A DNA stretch of 64,000 nucleotides from JAFAXD01 sp963760435 (GCA_963760435.1 CAVXDE010000018.1:124001-188000); one strand, 5' to 3'; shown: positions 19,176 to 27,630, numbered from the stretch's first letter. Notes: a model not told the origin generated them from the letters alone. Numbers and translations are program-made.

Positions 19176-19519
19176 ATGTCGAAATCGTCGACTGTCACTA
19201 AACACTCTCCCGCGAACAAAATCGCCATCCCTTCGCGCATAACGGCTCACCCGGAGAGATTCTACGCGAGGAATTCATCAAGCCGCTTGGTCTCTCCGCG
19301 AATGCGCTGGCAATCGCGCTCCGCGTGCCAGCAACCCGGGTTGGCGCGATTGTCAAAGGTGAGCGAGCGGTGACAGCGGACACCGCGCTTCGGCTCGCAC
19401 GCTTTTTCGGGACCAGTCCCGAGTTCTGGCTAAATCTTCAGGCTATGCACGACCTCACCAAAGCTCAACGCGAAAGCGGCGCGACCATCGAACGAGACGT
19501 ACGGCCGCGCGCGGCCTGA
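19176..19519 (+). pseudogene. HigA-type antitoxin, frameshifted, orphan
   Basis: A HigA (XRE family) antitoxin. The ATG at 19176 gives MSKSSTVTKHSPANK in frame 3. From about 19250 the conserved part is read in frame 2: GEILREEFIKPLGLSANALA, then LRVPATRVGAIVKGERAVTA and RLARFFGTSPEFWLNLQ. One missing base near 'cacccggagag' explains the change; this is the only apparent deletion among the frameshifts of the window. No HigB toxin gene is adjacent (TetR lies 10 bases upstream), so it is an orphan, possibly a true remnant. Confidence 0.78.
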
Positions 19520-19554
19520 CGTAAGCTGCCGCCGCAGCTACAGTCAGCCTCTCC

Positions 19555-19583
19555 TTGACAGATTATCGAACACGTTCGAAATT
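19555..19583 (+). promoter_or_regulatory. Candidate promoter with palindromic operator for the aryl-acid ligase operon
   Basis: A TTGACA hexamer at 19555-19560 is followed 17 bases later by the weak -10 candidate GAAATT. Between them is an inverted repeat, TCGAAC-AC-GTTCGA (19566-19579), which would block RNA polymerase if bound. The TetR gene upstream is the natural candidate repressor. The -10 match is poor, so confidence is low. Confidence 0.35.
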
Positions 19584-19676
19584 AGCCAGCGCTTGTGGTT
19601 ATGGCGTTGCAAACCTGCGCCTTCCCTGGAAAAGCCTGTCGTTGCACACTGCAAAAAAGATCCGTTGGGAGGACCC

Positions 19677-21347
19677 ATGCTGGACGGCGTCGTCGCGTTT
19701 CCCCCCGAATATGCGGCGCGTTATCGCGCGCGCGGCTACTGGCAGGATAAGACCCTGGCGACGGAGTTCGCGGCCGTCTTTGCGCGCTACGCCGACCGCG
19801 TCGCGCTGATCGACGGCGAGCGGCGGTATAGCTACGCCGACATCGACCGGCTGAGCGACAATCTCGGCCTCAATCTGGTTGCGCTCGGCCTGCGCCCGCT
19901 CGATCGCGTCGTGCTGCAGTTGCCGAACGTCGCCGAATTCGTGATCCTCTATTTCGCACTGCAGAAGATCGGCGCCATCCCGATCGCGGCGCTGGCGACG
20001 CAGCGCTACAACGAGGTCAGCCAGTTCGTCGCCATCGCCCAGGCGGCCGCCTGTGTCTATCCGGAGCGCCAGAGCGAGTTCACTTTCGGCCCGATGGTCG
20101 CGCGCGTTGCGGAGGCGAGCCCCTGCCTCAAGTTCCGCATCGTGCTGGGGCAAGCCGGACCGGGCGAACTGTCGCTCACCGAGTTGATCGAGCGGCCGGC
20201 GACGTTGGCCAAGAGCGCGTTGGGTGGCTTTGCGATCGACCCGACCGACCCGTGCATCTTCCAGCTCTCGGGCGGCACCACCGGCGTGCCGAAGCTCATT
20301 CCGCGCACCCACAACGACTATGCCTACAACTCGAAGACGGCGGCTCAGGTCTGCGGTGTCACCGGTGACTCGGTGTTGTTGTTGATGCTACCGATTGCTC
20401 ACAACCTTCCCCTCGCCTGTCCGGGCATTCAGGGGTTCTTCTTCAACGGCGGCAGCGTCGTGTTGAGCCAGACCACGCGACCCGAAGAGGTGTTTCGCCT
20501 GGTCGAGCGCCATCGCGTGACGCACATCAAGGTCGTCCCCGCATTGCTGATCCGGCTGATCAACAGCCCGGCCGTGACCCAGTTCGACACCTCGTCGCTG
20601 CGCTATATCCAAAGCGGCGGCCAGCGCCTGCAGCCGGAAGTACGCATTCGCACCAAAGAGCTGATCCCCAGCGTGTTCGTGCAGGAGAACTTCGGCATGT
20701 CCGAGGGGACGCTGATGTTCGTGCGCCCGGAAGATCCGGAAGAGGATCGGCTCGAAACCGTCGGCAAGCCGATCTGTCCCGACGATGAAGTGCGCCTCCT
20801 CGATGACGATGGCAACGATGTCCCGCAGGGCGCGGTTGGCGAACTGTGCGTGCGCGGACCTTACACCCTGCGTGGCTATTACGGGGCGCCCGAGCACAAC
20901 GCCAAAGTATTTACCGCGGATGGTTTCTACTGCTCGGGCGACCTCATGCGCCAGAACCAGGCCGGCAACTATATCGTCGAAGGCCGCAAGAAGGACCTGA
21001 TCAACCGCGGCGGCGAGAAGATCAGCGCCGAGGAAATCGAGAACCTGATCCTGCAGCATCCGGCAGTCCAGAATGTCGCCTGCGTCGCCATGCCCGATCC
21101 GGACATGGGCGAGCGCATGTGTGCCTGCGTGATCCCGCGCTCGGGCAAGTTCCTCTCTTTGCCGGACCTGCTCGCGTTTCTGACCACGAAGGAGATTGCC
21201 AAATACAAACTCCCGGAACGGCTCGAGTTGATGAACGATTTTCCCATGTCCACGTTCGGGAAGGTCTCCAAGAAAACGCTGGTGGAAATGGTCTCGGAAA
21301 AAATCGTCAAAGAGCACGCGCCCGCCCCGGCGGCAGCACAACGTTAG
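19677..21347 (+). CDS. Aryl acid-AMP/CoA ligase (EntE/DhbE-like, probably salicylate-type)
   Basis: A 556-residue ANL-superfamily adenylating enzyme. The ATG at 19677 follows GGGAGGAC. The N-terminus (FPPEYAARYRARGYWQDKTL) and P-loop LSGGTTGVPKLIPRTHNDY resemble the 2,3-dihydroxybenzoate-AMP ligases EntE/DhbE. The acid-binding segment reads AHNLPLACPG, with the conserved Asn and a Cys where DHB-specific enzymes carry Ser; salicylate-activating relatives have Cys there. Later motifs are GELCVRGPYTLRGYY, FYCSGDLMR and the catalytic Lys region STFGKVSKKTLV. No siderophore synthesis genes are nearby, so a catabolic CoA-ligase role is inferred. Six bases separate it from the amidohydrolase gene. 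Confidence 0.85.
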   Translation: MLDGVVAFPPEYAARYRARGYWQDKTLATEFAAVFARYADRVALIDGERRYSYADIDRLSDNLGLNLVALGLRPLDRVVLQLPNVAEFVILYFALQKIGAIPIAALATQRYNEVSQFVAIAQAAACVYPERQSEFTFGPMVARVAEASPCLKFRIVLGQAGPGELSLTELIERPATLAKSALGGFAIDPTDPCIFQLSGGTTGVPKLIPRTHNDYAYNSKTAAQVCGVTGDSVLLLMLPIAHNLPLACPGIQGFFFNGGSVVLSQTTRPEEVFRLVERHRVTHIKVVPALLIRLINSPAVTQFDTSSLRYIQSGGQRLQPEVRIRTKELIPSVFVQENFGMSEGTLMFVRPEDPEEDRLETVGKPICPDDEVRLLDDDGNDVPQGAVGELCVRGPYTLRGYYGAPEHNAKVFTADGFYCSGDLMRQNQAGNYIVEGRKKDLINRGGEKISAEEIENLILQHPAVQNVACVAMPDPDMGERMCACVIPRSGKFLSLPDLLAFLTTKEIAKYKLPERLELMNDFPMSTFGKVSKKTLVEMVSEKIVKEHAPAPAAAQR

Positions 21348-21353
21348 TATCAC

Positions 21354-22196
21354 ATGCGCATCATTGACCTGCACTGCTATCCGAATACGGAGCCGTGGAT
21401 CCGCTGCCAGGGTCCCTACGTCGAAGCTCTGGCAAAGTACTGGAACCGGACCTGGACCTGGAAACAGGAAGACGAGGTCGTCAAAGAGTTCACCGACGCG
21501 GGCGTTGAGGCTGTGCTGGTCGCGCTCGACCTCGAGACCACGATCGCGACGCCGCCTTGCAGCAACGAGTATGTGAAAGGGATGCAGTTGCGCCATCCCG
21601 AGCGCATCATCCAGAGCTGGGCCGCGGTCGATCCGTTCAAGGGCGAGGTCGCAATCCGCGACGCGCGCAAGGCGATCACCGAGCTCGGCATGCTCGGGTT
21701 TCACTTCCACCCGATCATGGGGCACTTCTCGGTCGCCGACCGGCAGTTCTATCCGTTGTTCGAAGTGATCAACGAGTTGAAAGCCCCGGTGATGATCGAC
21801 GTCGGCACGACCGGCATGGGCGCCGGCATGCCGGGCGGGCTCGGCGCCAAGATCCGCCACGCGCATCCGGCCGCGATCGATGAGCTCGCCGCGGATTTTC
21901 CCGATCTCACCATCATCGCCGCGCACCCGGGCTGGCCCTGGGTCGAGGAGATGACCGCGGTCGCCCTGCACAAGGGCAACGTCTATTGGGAAATGTCAGG
22001 CTGGGCGCCCAAACACTTCCCGGCGCAGCTCAAGATCGACATCAGGGCGCGCCTGCAGGACAAGGTGATGTTCGGCAGCGACTACCCGAGCCTGCCCTAT
22101 CCGCGCATCTTCAAGGAGTGGCACGAGCTCGGCTACACCGACGCCGTGATGGAGAAGATCTTCCACGGCAATGCGGAGCGGGTGCTGGGGTTGTAG
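21354..22196 (+). CDS. Amidohydrolase family (TIM-barrel) protein
   Basis: A 280-residue metal-dependent amidohydrolase-2 type protein related to ACMSD / gamma-resorcylate decarboxylase-like hydrolases. Motifs are the N-terminal DLHCYPNTEPW, LGFHFHPIMG (about residues 120-129), the metal-ligand strand IIAAHPGWPWVEE and the C-terminal FGSDYPSLPYPR, whose Asp is the usual catalytic acid. The HxH pair at the first strand is reduced to HCY, so the metal site may be altered. Co-transcribed with the aryl acid ligase, it may act on an aromatic or ring-opened carboxylate. Confidence 0.82.
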   Translation: MRIIDLHCYPNTEPWIRCQGPYVEALAKYWNRTWTWKQEDEVVKEFTDAGVEAVLVALDLETTIATPPCSNEYVKGMQLRHPERIIQSWAAVDPFKGEVAIRDARKAITELGMLGFHFHPIMGHFSVADRQFYPLFEVINELKAPVMIDVGTTGMGAGMPGGLGAKIRHAHPAAIDELAADFPDLTIIAAHPGWPWVEEMTAVALHKGNVYWEMSGWAPKHFPAQLKIDIRARLQDKVMFGSDYPSLPYPRIFKEWHELGYTDAVMEKIFHGNAERVLGL

Positions 22197-22205
22197 TTGT
22201 TGTAC

Positions 22206-23093
22206 TTATGCGATCCGTATCTTGCCGAGCCCGAGGATCTCGCGCGCTTCCGCCGGTGTCGCCGGCTCGGCGCCGAGTGAGCGCATGATCGCTACGCCCT
22301 TCTCGACCAGCGCGGCGTTATGCGGGGCCTTTACGCCCTTCTCCAAATAATAGTTGTCCTCGAGCCCGACGCGGACGTGGCCGCCGAGCAGAAGGCTTTG
22401 CGCCAGCATCGGGTAGGCATGCGGGCCGATACCGAACGCCGCCCAGATCGATCCCGGCGGCAACAGGTTGCGCAAATAGATCAGCGTCTCGGGTGTCGCC
22501 GTCGCGCCGTAGCTCACGCCGAGCACGATCTGGAAGAACGCCGGCGCCGCGATCACGCCCTCGCCGATCAGCTGCTTGGCGAGGCCGATATCGCCGGAAT
22601 CAAACACTTCGAGCTCGGGCTTCACGCCCAGCGTGACGCGCCAACTTGGCGATCTCGGTGACGTGTTCCGGCGAGTTGATGAACGCGCGTGTGCGAAACC
22701 ACATGGTGCAGAAATCGAGGCTGCAGACATCAGGCTTGAGATCGACCACGTGGCGGGCGCGCACGTCGGGCGTGACGAAACTCGGTGCCCGGCCCGGCAA
22801 TCGCCGGATCCTCCTTGCCGGGCACGAACATCGCGCCGGTTCCGGTCGTCAGGTTGATCACCACGTCGGTGCCGCTGTCGCGGATACGGCCGACCGACCT
22901 CGCGATAAAGCTCGAGCTCCATGCTGGAGCGGCCGGTCTTCGGGTCGCGCACGTGGATGTGGACGACGGCCGCACCGGCCTTTGCGGCATCGATTGATTG
23001 CTGCGCGATTTGGGCGGGCGTCACCGGGACCGCCGGATTATTGCTGATCGGCGCGCCGCCGGTGACGGCGCAGGTGAGAATGGTTTTTGCCAT
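22206..23093 (-). pseudogene. BKACE (3-keto-5-aminohexanoate cleavage enzyme, DUF849) with three internal insertions
   Basis: A beta-keto acid cleavage enzyme that would combine a beta-keto acid with acetyl-CoA to give acetoacetate and a new acyl-CoA; zinc-dependent. The N-terminus (ILTCAVTGGAP, AAVVHIHVRDPKTGRSS) and C-terminus (LEVFDSGDIGLAKQLIGEG, RVGLEDNYYLEKG) are in one frame. The middle reads in the other two: VGRIRDSGTDVVINLTTGTG, then VTPDVRARHVVDLKPDVCSL and INSPEHVTEIAKLA. Shifts near 22910, 22790 and 22640 are each one extra base and sum to three, so an open frame of normal length with a nonsense centre results. HxH zinc ligands and the DxGD segment are present. Confidence 0.85.
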
Positions 23094-23104
23094 GATAAAT
23101 ACTG

Positions 23105-24229
23105 CTATTGGGCGGCCTGCAACGGCGCACGCGCGGACCCAAGCGCGGCGTTGACGCGCGGCATCACCTCGGTTGCCATCAGCTCCATGGAGCGCTTGGT
23201 CAGCGCCGGATCGACCCAGTCCATCCCGGCATAGACCAACTCGCCGAACGGACCGGTCTCCTCGTGCAGCGCCAGGATCTGATCGACGATGTTGTTGACG
23301 CTGCCGTGCATCACCAGCCGATCCACGACGTAGTCGTCGGTGACCTCCGCATCCGGCTGTTCGGGGTCTTGTTTGAATCCGGCGAGACGCTTGGCGACGC
23401 GGAATTTGCGCAGCAGGTTGAAATAGTAGAATCGGTACGGACTGTTGGGATTCTCCACCGCATAGCGCGCGGCGGTCTTATCGTCATCGGCAACGAAGAT
23501 GGTGCGAGCGATGCGCCAGTCATCCGGGCTGACCGACGCACCGACGGAACTCGCCCCTTCCTGGTAGGCGTCCCAATGCGACTTGAGCCATTTCGGCATC
23601 AGGAAATTTGCCGACAGCGGGTGAATGCCCTTCTGGCCAAAGAACGTCGCGCTGCTCGAGCTCGGCGCCACGACAGTGCCGACGATTTCCGGATAGGGCT
23701 TCTGATACGGCTTGGCGACCGTGCCGAGACCGAACTCGCGTCGGCCCATCTTGGCGCTGGAAATCTTGAAGCGGTTAGAGGGCTGATCGAAATTGTAGGG
23801 CGCGTCGGTGGTCCACAGCGCAAAAATCGCGTCGACCGCCTCATGGAAGATGCGGGTGCGGTCTTCCCCCAGATGTCCTAGCAGCTCGGCATCGGCCGGC
23901 AGCGCGCCGGCGCTCACCCCGAGGACGAAGCGGCCCTCCGCCAGATGATCGAACATCGCCGCATGCGCGGCGATCAGCACCGGGTGCGTTTGCGAGAGAT
24001 TGGCGGTGCCGGTGGCGAGCTTGATCTGCCTGGTTTCCGGGATCAGCGTCGCCAAAAACTGGAAGCTATTGGTCACGTTCTCGATGACGTCGGCGATGTG
24101 CTCGCCGCAGAACGCGTCGTAGAACCCGAGCTTATCGGCGAGGATGAAGGACTGACGATCTTCCTTGAGGGTCTCGACCCAGTTCCGATGCGGCGGGTGC
24201 ATCGGCATGGTGAAAAAGCCAAGTCGCAT
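23105..24229 (-). CDS. LLM class flavin-dependent oxidoreductase (limonene monooxygenase-like)
   Basis: A 374-residue bacterial luciferase-fold monooxygenase. Features are MRLGFFTMPMHPPHRNW, the ADKLGFYDAFCGEHI strand-helix, KLATGTANLSQTHPVLIAAH, and GRFVLGVSAGALPADAELLG. The ATG at 24229 is preferred over a TTG six codons upstream, because the family N-terminus begins with the MRLGFF strand. It lies 12 bases upstream of the BKACE gene on the same strand, so the two are probably co-transcribed. Substrate unknown. Confidence 0.88.
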   Translation of the reverse strand: MRLGFFTMPMHPPHRNWVETLKEDRQSFILADKLGFYDAFCGEHIADVIENVTNSFQFLATLIPETRQIKLATGTANLSQTHPVLIAAHAAMFDHLAEGRFVLGVSAGALPADAELLGHLGEDRTRIFHEAVDAIFALWTTDAPYNFDQPSNRFKISSAKMGRREFGLGTVAKPYQKPYPEIVGTVVAPSSSSATFFGQKGIHPLSANFLMPKWLKSHWDAYQEGASSVGASVSPDDWRIARTIFVADDDKTAARYAVENPNSPYRFYYFNLLRKFRVAKRLAGFKQDPEQPDAEVTDDYVVDRLVMHGSVNNIVDQILALHEETGPFGELVYAGMDWVDPALTKRSMELMATEVMPRVNAALGSARAPLQAAQ

Positions 24230-24320
24230 GTTTCCATCCCGGATCAAGATTTTCGAACATGCTCATGATCCCGGAGAACGCGCGTGTGGTCAACGGCGGA
24301 TCGAAAGAGAGCCCCTCGGC

Positions 24321-24412
24321 TCGTCATGCGCGGGCTTGACCCGCGCATCCCGCTTAGTTGAAACGCCGAGCCCTCCTAAACGAGATCGCCGGGACGAGCC
24401 CGGCGATGACGA
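24321..24412. repeat. CGTCATGCGCGGGCTTGACC-type palindromic repeat pair
   Basis: Two hairpins, one at 24322-24350 (CGTCATGCGCGGGC / GCCCGCGC-type arms) and one at 24384-24411 (GATCGCCGGG / CCCGGCGATGACG), form a dispersed repeat element. The outer CGTCA and TGACG ends are inverted. It sits between the LLM oxidoreductase gene and the GST gene, downstream of the latter, where it may act as a terminator. Confidence 0.75.
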
Positions 24413-24435
24413 GGGTGTGTAATGCGAGACGGTGC

Positions 24436-25092
24436 CTAAAACTCCACGTCGAGCTCTTCGAGTTCGTCCGGCTCGGCCTTGGCGCCCTCGACCCATTCGT
24501 TCATGTACGGCAGCGCCATGATGCTCTTGCAGTAGCCGGCGGAGCGAGGATCAAGCTTCACGTCATAGGTCAGAAACCGCGTGCAGACCGGCGCATACAT
24601 GGCGTCGGCCATGTTGGGCTTGTCGCCGAACAGGAACGGCCCGCCGTGATTCTTCAGGCACTCGTTCCAGATCATCGTGATGCGGTCGATATCGGTGCGC
24701 GCGCCGGCCCAGGATTTGAACCCCGGATAGTGCGCCTTGATGTTCATCGGCAACGCCGAGCGCAGGTTGATAAAACCGGAATGCATCTCACCCGAGACTG
24801 CGCGGCAATAGGCGCGCATCGCCTTGTCCTTGGGAATGAGGCCCGCGTCGGGGAAGGTCTCATCGAGATAGTCGGCTATCGCCAGCGTATCCCAGACCTT
24901 GATGCCGTCATGAGTGAGGCACGGAACCAGGAAGGACGGCGAGAGCAGCAGCAGCTCGGCGCGTATCGACGGGTCATCGGCGGAAACCGCCTGCTCGACA
25001 AAGTCAAGCCCGGCGAGCTTGCATAGGAGCCAGCCGCGTAGCGACCATGATCCGTAATTCTTGCTGGCGATGGTGAGCGTTGCCTGGGCCAT
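24436..25092 (-). CDS. Glutathione S-transferase family protein
   Basis: A 218-residue GST. The ATG at 25092 follows GGAGGGACAG; the longer reading to 25332 is untypical. The thioredoxin-like N-domain starts ATLTIASKNYGSWSLRGWLL, with Ser/Tyr candidates for glutathione activation, and contains the cis-Pro segment SFLVPCLTHDG and the glutathione-binding WDTLAIADYLDE. The helical C-domain has FLFGDKPNMADAMYAPVC with the N-capping Asp. It may detoxify electrophiles or serve a catabolic isomerase role; nothing nearby decides this. Confidence 0.88.
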   Translation of the reverse strand: MAQATLTIASKNYGSWSLRGWLLCKLAGLDFVEQAVSADDPSIRAELLLLSPSFLVPCLTHDGIKVWDTLAIADYLDETFPDAGLIPKDKAMRAYCRAVSGEMHSGFINLRSALPMNIKAHYPGFKSWAGARTDIDRITMIWNECLKNHGGPFLFGDKPNMADAMYAPVCTRFLTYDVKLDPRSAGYCKSIMALPYMNEWVEGAKAEPDELEELDVEF

Positions 25093-25388
25093 TCGTCGTC
25101 TGTCCCTCCAGTCGGCTGATCCCCTGATCGATTGCCGATCGCGGAAAGACCAGTCCACCCCTTCTGCTTGCGGCGGTGTGAGATCCAAACGCTGTGCGTC
25201 TGGGTCGCATCGCCTGCGCGGCCCGGCAGCTGCGCGATACTGTGACTGAATTACTCCAGTCCGCCGCGCCTGAAAAGCGAGCGTGCGCAACCCCACGTAA
25301 TTTTTCTTGCAGCGCGGGAGATCATAGCCCACATTCGGTGCGCGTGGGGACGTTACCGCCGGGGACGGACCTCCGACTTCGGTGGACG

Positions 25389-26606
25389 ATGCTTTATCAG
25401 GCGTATCAAGCGCACGCCGACTTCATGCTGCCTATACGCGCCCTCGCGGGAGGCAGCGCGCAGGTCATCAGCCTCGCCCCATTGGGGATCACAGACCATA
25501 GCAGCACGCGCAACCTGACCGCCGCTTACGAGCTGATCGCGCGCTCCGGGCTCTCGCACGAGCGCCCGCCCTACGGGATCCGCTCCGTCATGGTGGGAAA
25601 CCGCGAGGTCGAGGTGCAGGAAAAGCCGGTCCTGGTGACACCGTTCGGCACGCTGCTGCACTTCAAGAAAGACATGGATACGCCGCAGCCACGCGTGCTG
25701 CTGGTCGCGCCGCTGTCGGGGCATTTCGCAACGCTGTTGCGCGAGACCGTGCGCACCATGCTGCCGGACCACGACGTCTTCATCACCGACTGGCACAATG
25801 CCCGCGACATCCCGCTCAAGCATGGCCGCTTCGGCTTTGACGACTATATCGCGCACTTGATCCGGTTTCTCGAGTCGATCGGGCCGGGGGCGCATATCGT
25901 GGCGGTCTGCCAGCCCTGCGTCGCCGCCCTGGTCGCCGTCGCCGTGATGGCAGAGGACAATCATCCGGCCCAGCCGAGCAGCATGACCTTGATGGCCGGA
26001 CCGATCGATTGCCGGGTCAATCCCACCAAGGTCAACGCGCTCGCCAATTCCAAGCCGATCGAATGGTTCGAGCAGCGTCTGATCGCGCGGGTGCCGTTCC
26101 GCTGCGGCGGCGCGTTCCGCCGCGTCTACCCTGGCTTCGTTCAGCTCGCCGCCTTCATGAGCATGAATATCGAGCGGCACATCAAGGCGCACCAGGAGCT
26201 GTATGACAATCTGGTCAAAGGCGAACACGCCAAGGCGCAAGCGACCAAGATATTCTATGATGAATACTTCGCGGTGCTCGACCTCGCGGCCGAGTTCTAC
26301 CTGGAAACCGTGCGGCTGGTGTTTCAGGAATACGCATTGCCGCGCGGGACGCTTACGTTCCACGGCCACCGCGTGGATCCCAAAGCGATCCGCAAAACCA
26401 CTTTGTTCACGGTCGAGGGCGAGCGCGACGACATCTGCGCGGTCGGTCAGACGGTCGCCGCGCACGAGTTGTGCTCAAGCCTGCGGCCGTATCGCAAGCG
26501 CCACCACATGCAGCCGGGCGTCGGCCACTACGGCGTATTCAGCGGCAAGCGCTGGAGCGGCCAGATCTACCCAATCCTCAAGAACGTGATCCTGGCGAGC
26601 GACTAA
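25389..26606 (+). CDS. phaZ: Intracellular polyhydroxybutyrate depolymerase PhaZ
   Basis: A 405-residue cytoplasmic PHB depolymerase that mobilises carbon-storage granules to 3-hydroxybutyrate. The ATG at 25389 (MLYQAYQAHADFM) matches the family N-terminus; the longer reading upstream is unsupported. The nucleophile is the Cys in AHIVAVCQPCVAAL, typical of the intracellular class which uses Cys in place of Ser. The acid lies in FTVEGERDDIC and the His in QPGVGHYGVFSGKRW. MNIERHIKAHQELYDNLVKG is also family-typical. There is no signal peptide. The 296-base region before it, shared with the divergent GST gene, shows no clear promoter. Confidence 0.93.
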   Translation: MLYQAYQAHADFMLPIRALAGGSAQVISLAPLGITDHSSTRNLTAAYELIARSGLSHERPPYGIRSVMVGNREVEVQEKPVLVTPFGTLLHFKKDMDTPQPRVLLVAPLSGHFATLLRETVRTMLPDHDVFITDWHNARDIPLKHGRFGFDDYIAHLIRFLESIGPGAHIVAVCQPCVAALVAVAVMAEDNHPAQPSSMTLMAGPIDCRVNPTKVNALANSKPIEWFEQRLIARVPFRCGGAFRRVYPGFVQLAAFMSMNIERHIKAHQELYDNLVKGEHAKAQATKIFYDEYFAVLDLAAEFYLETVRLVFQEYALPRGTLTFHGHRVDPKAIRKTTLFTVEGERDDICAVGQTVAAHELCSSLRPYRKRHHMQPGVGHYGVFSGKRWSGQIYPILKNVILASD

Positions 26607-26619
26607 GAATTTCGTTGCT

Positions 26620-26634
26620 TGGTCCCGATCTTGC
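26620..26634 (+). promoter_or_regulatory. Candidate sigma-54 promoter for the cysteine hydrolase gene
   Basis: TGGTCCCGATCTTGC fits TGGCAC-N5-TTGC with the -24 GG and -12 GC correctly spaced; two -24 box bases differ (C4 to T, A5 to C). A T follows the -12 box as in the consensus. It lies 37 bases before the ATG at 26672, so the predicted transcript would have a leader of about 25 bases. This is the weakest of the four sites in the cluster. Confidence 0.45.
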
Positions 26635-26671
26635 TTGAGGCAAGACAATCAAATCATTCAGAGGCAACGTC

Positions 26672-27343
26672 ATGCGCGCCGTGAGCATCGAGGCGGAGCC
26701 GACCGCGCTCTGGGTCGACCTGGACCGGACGGCACTCATCATCATCGACATGCAGCGCGACTTCCTGGAGCCCGGCGGCTTCGGGGAAACGCTGGGCAAT
26801 GACGTCAAACGGCTGCTGCCGGCAGTCCCGCCGTGCCGCGACGTGCTCGCCGCCGCGCGCGCGGCCAAACTCCTGATTATTCATACGCGGGAAGGACATC
26901 GGCCGGACCTCTCCGACGCGCCGCGGGCCAAGATCGAGCGCGGCGAGCCGGCCATGCGCATCGGCGCACCCGGCCCGATGGGCCGCATCCTGGTGCGGGG
27001 CGAACCCGGGCACGACATCATCCCGGAGTTGAAACCAGTCGACGGCGAACCGATCATCGACAAGCCCGGCAAGGGCGCATTCCACCAGACCGACCTGCAC
27101 CAGATCCTGCAGAAGCATGAGATCGAAAACCTGCTGGTCTGCGGCGTCACCACAGAGGTCTGCGTCAACACGACGGTGCGCGAAGCGAACGATCGTGGCT
27201 TCCGCTGTATCGTTCTAAGCGACTGCTGCGGCTCGTATTTTCCCGAATTCCACGAAGCCGGGCTGGCCATGATCAAGGCCCAGGGCGGGATCTTCGGCTG
27301 GGTCTCGGCCTCGCAGCCGGTGCTCAAGGTCCTGCACGCCTGA
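26672..27343 (+). CDS. Cysteine hydrolase, biuret/triuret hydrolase-like (isochorismatase fold)
   Basis: A 223-residue isochorismatase-fold amidohydrolase. The triad is visible as Asp26 (LIIIDMQRDF), Lys131 (IIDKPGKGAFHQTDL) and Cys164 (CGVTTEVCVNTTVREAND). The length and the DKPGKGAF segment resemble rhizobial biuret/triuret hydrolases, which convert biuret to allophanate and ammonia. Its place upstream of AtzEG-HpxZ and AtzF supports that, since AtzF would consume the allophanate. Ureidoacrylate or carbamoylsarcosine hydrolase-like activities remain possible. It lies 65 bases after phaZ but appears to have its own sigma-54 promoter. Confidence 0.8.
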   Translation: MRAVSIEAEPTALWVDLDRTALIIIDMQRDFLEPGGFGETLGNDVKRLLPAVPPCRDVLAAARAAKLLIIHTREGHRPDLSDAPRAKIERGEPAMRIGAPGPMGRILVRGEPGHDIIPELKPVDGEPIIDKPGKGAFHQTDLHQILQKHEIENLLVCGVTTEVCVNTTVREANDRGFRCIVLSDCCGSYFPEFHEAGLAMIKAQGGIFGWVSASQPVLKVLHA

Positions 27344-27356
27344 GCCACTGCCAAGT

Positions 27357-27378
27357 TTGCATACGAATCTGCATACAA
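27357..27378. promoter_or_regulatory. Paired TTGCATAC-type sites, candidate GntR operator
   Basis: Two near-copies, TTGCATACGA (27357-27366) and CTGCATACAA (27369-27378), are 12 bases apart. A third copy in inverted orientation, TTGTATGCAA, lies at 29318-29327 upstream of the ABC operon. The motif resembles the short palindromic operators of FCD-type GntR regulators, and such a regulator is encoded at 37087. The site is about 175 bases upstream of the sigma-54 candidate for the permease gene. Confidence 0.4.
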
Positions 27379-27552
27379 GACCGCGCCGCTGCTCAAATTC
27401 GCGGCAGATGTCATTGCGCCGGCTCGGCATCCAACCGCCCCTTGCGTTGGCGCCCGCATCGCCGGGGTCGCTCCCGTAAAGCCCGGTGCTGTTTGACCTT
27501 TTGCGAATACTCGGTCTTGGCCCGCACCTGACGCGCCCCACCGCCGCCAGTT

Positions 27553-27567
27553 TGGCGCATGCCTTGC
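27553..27567 (+). promoter_or_regulatory. Candidate sigma-54 promoter for the permease gene
   Basis: TGGCGCATGCCTTGC, followed by A, matches the sigma-54 consensus TGGCAC-N5-TTGCW at all positions except A5 (G here). Predicted initiation near 27579 favours the ATG at 27631 over the in-frame ATG at 27583, which would leave no leader. Confidence 0.6.
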
Positions 27568-27630
27568 ATTCACGATTTGTAGATGACGCTCCCTGTCTGC
27601 GTTTGCGGCAGGCTCACGGAGGGCATGTGC

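Noticed and set aside
19566..19579. LexA/SOS box
   Set aside because: GAAC-N2-GTTC does not fit the alphaproteobacterial direct-repeat box nor the Gram-positive spacing of four bases.
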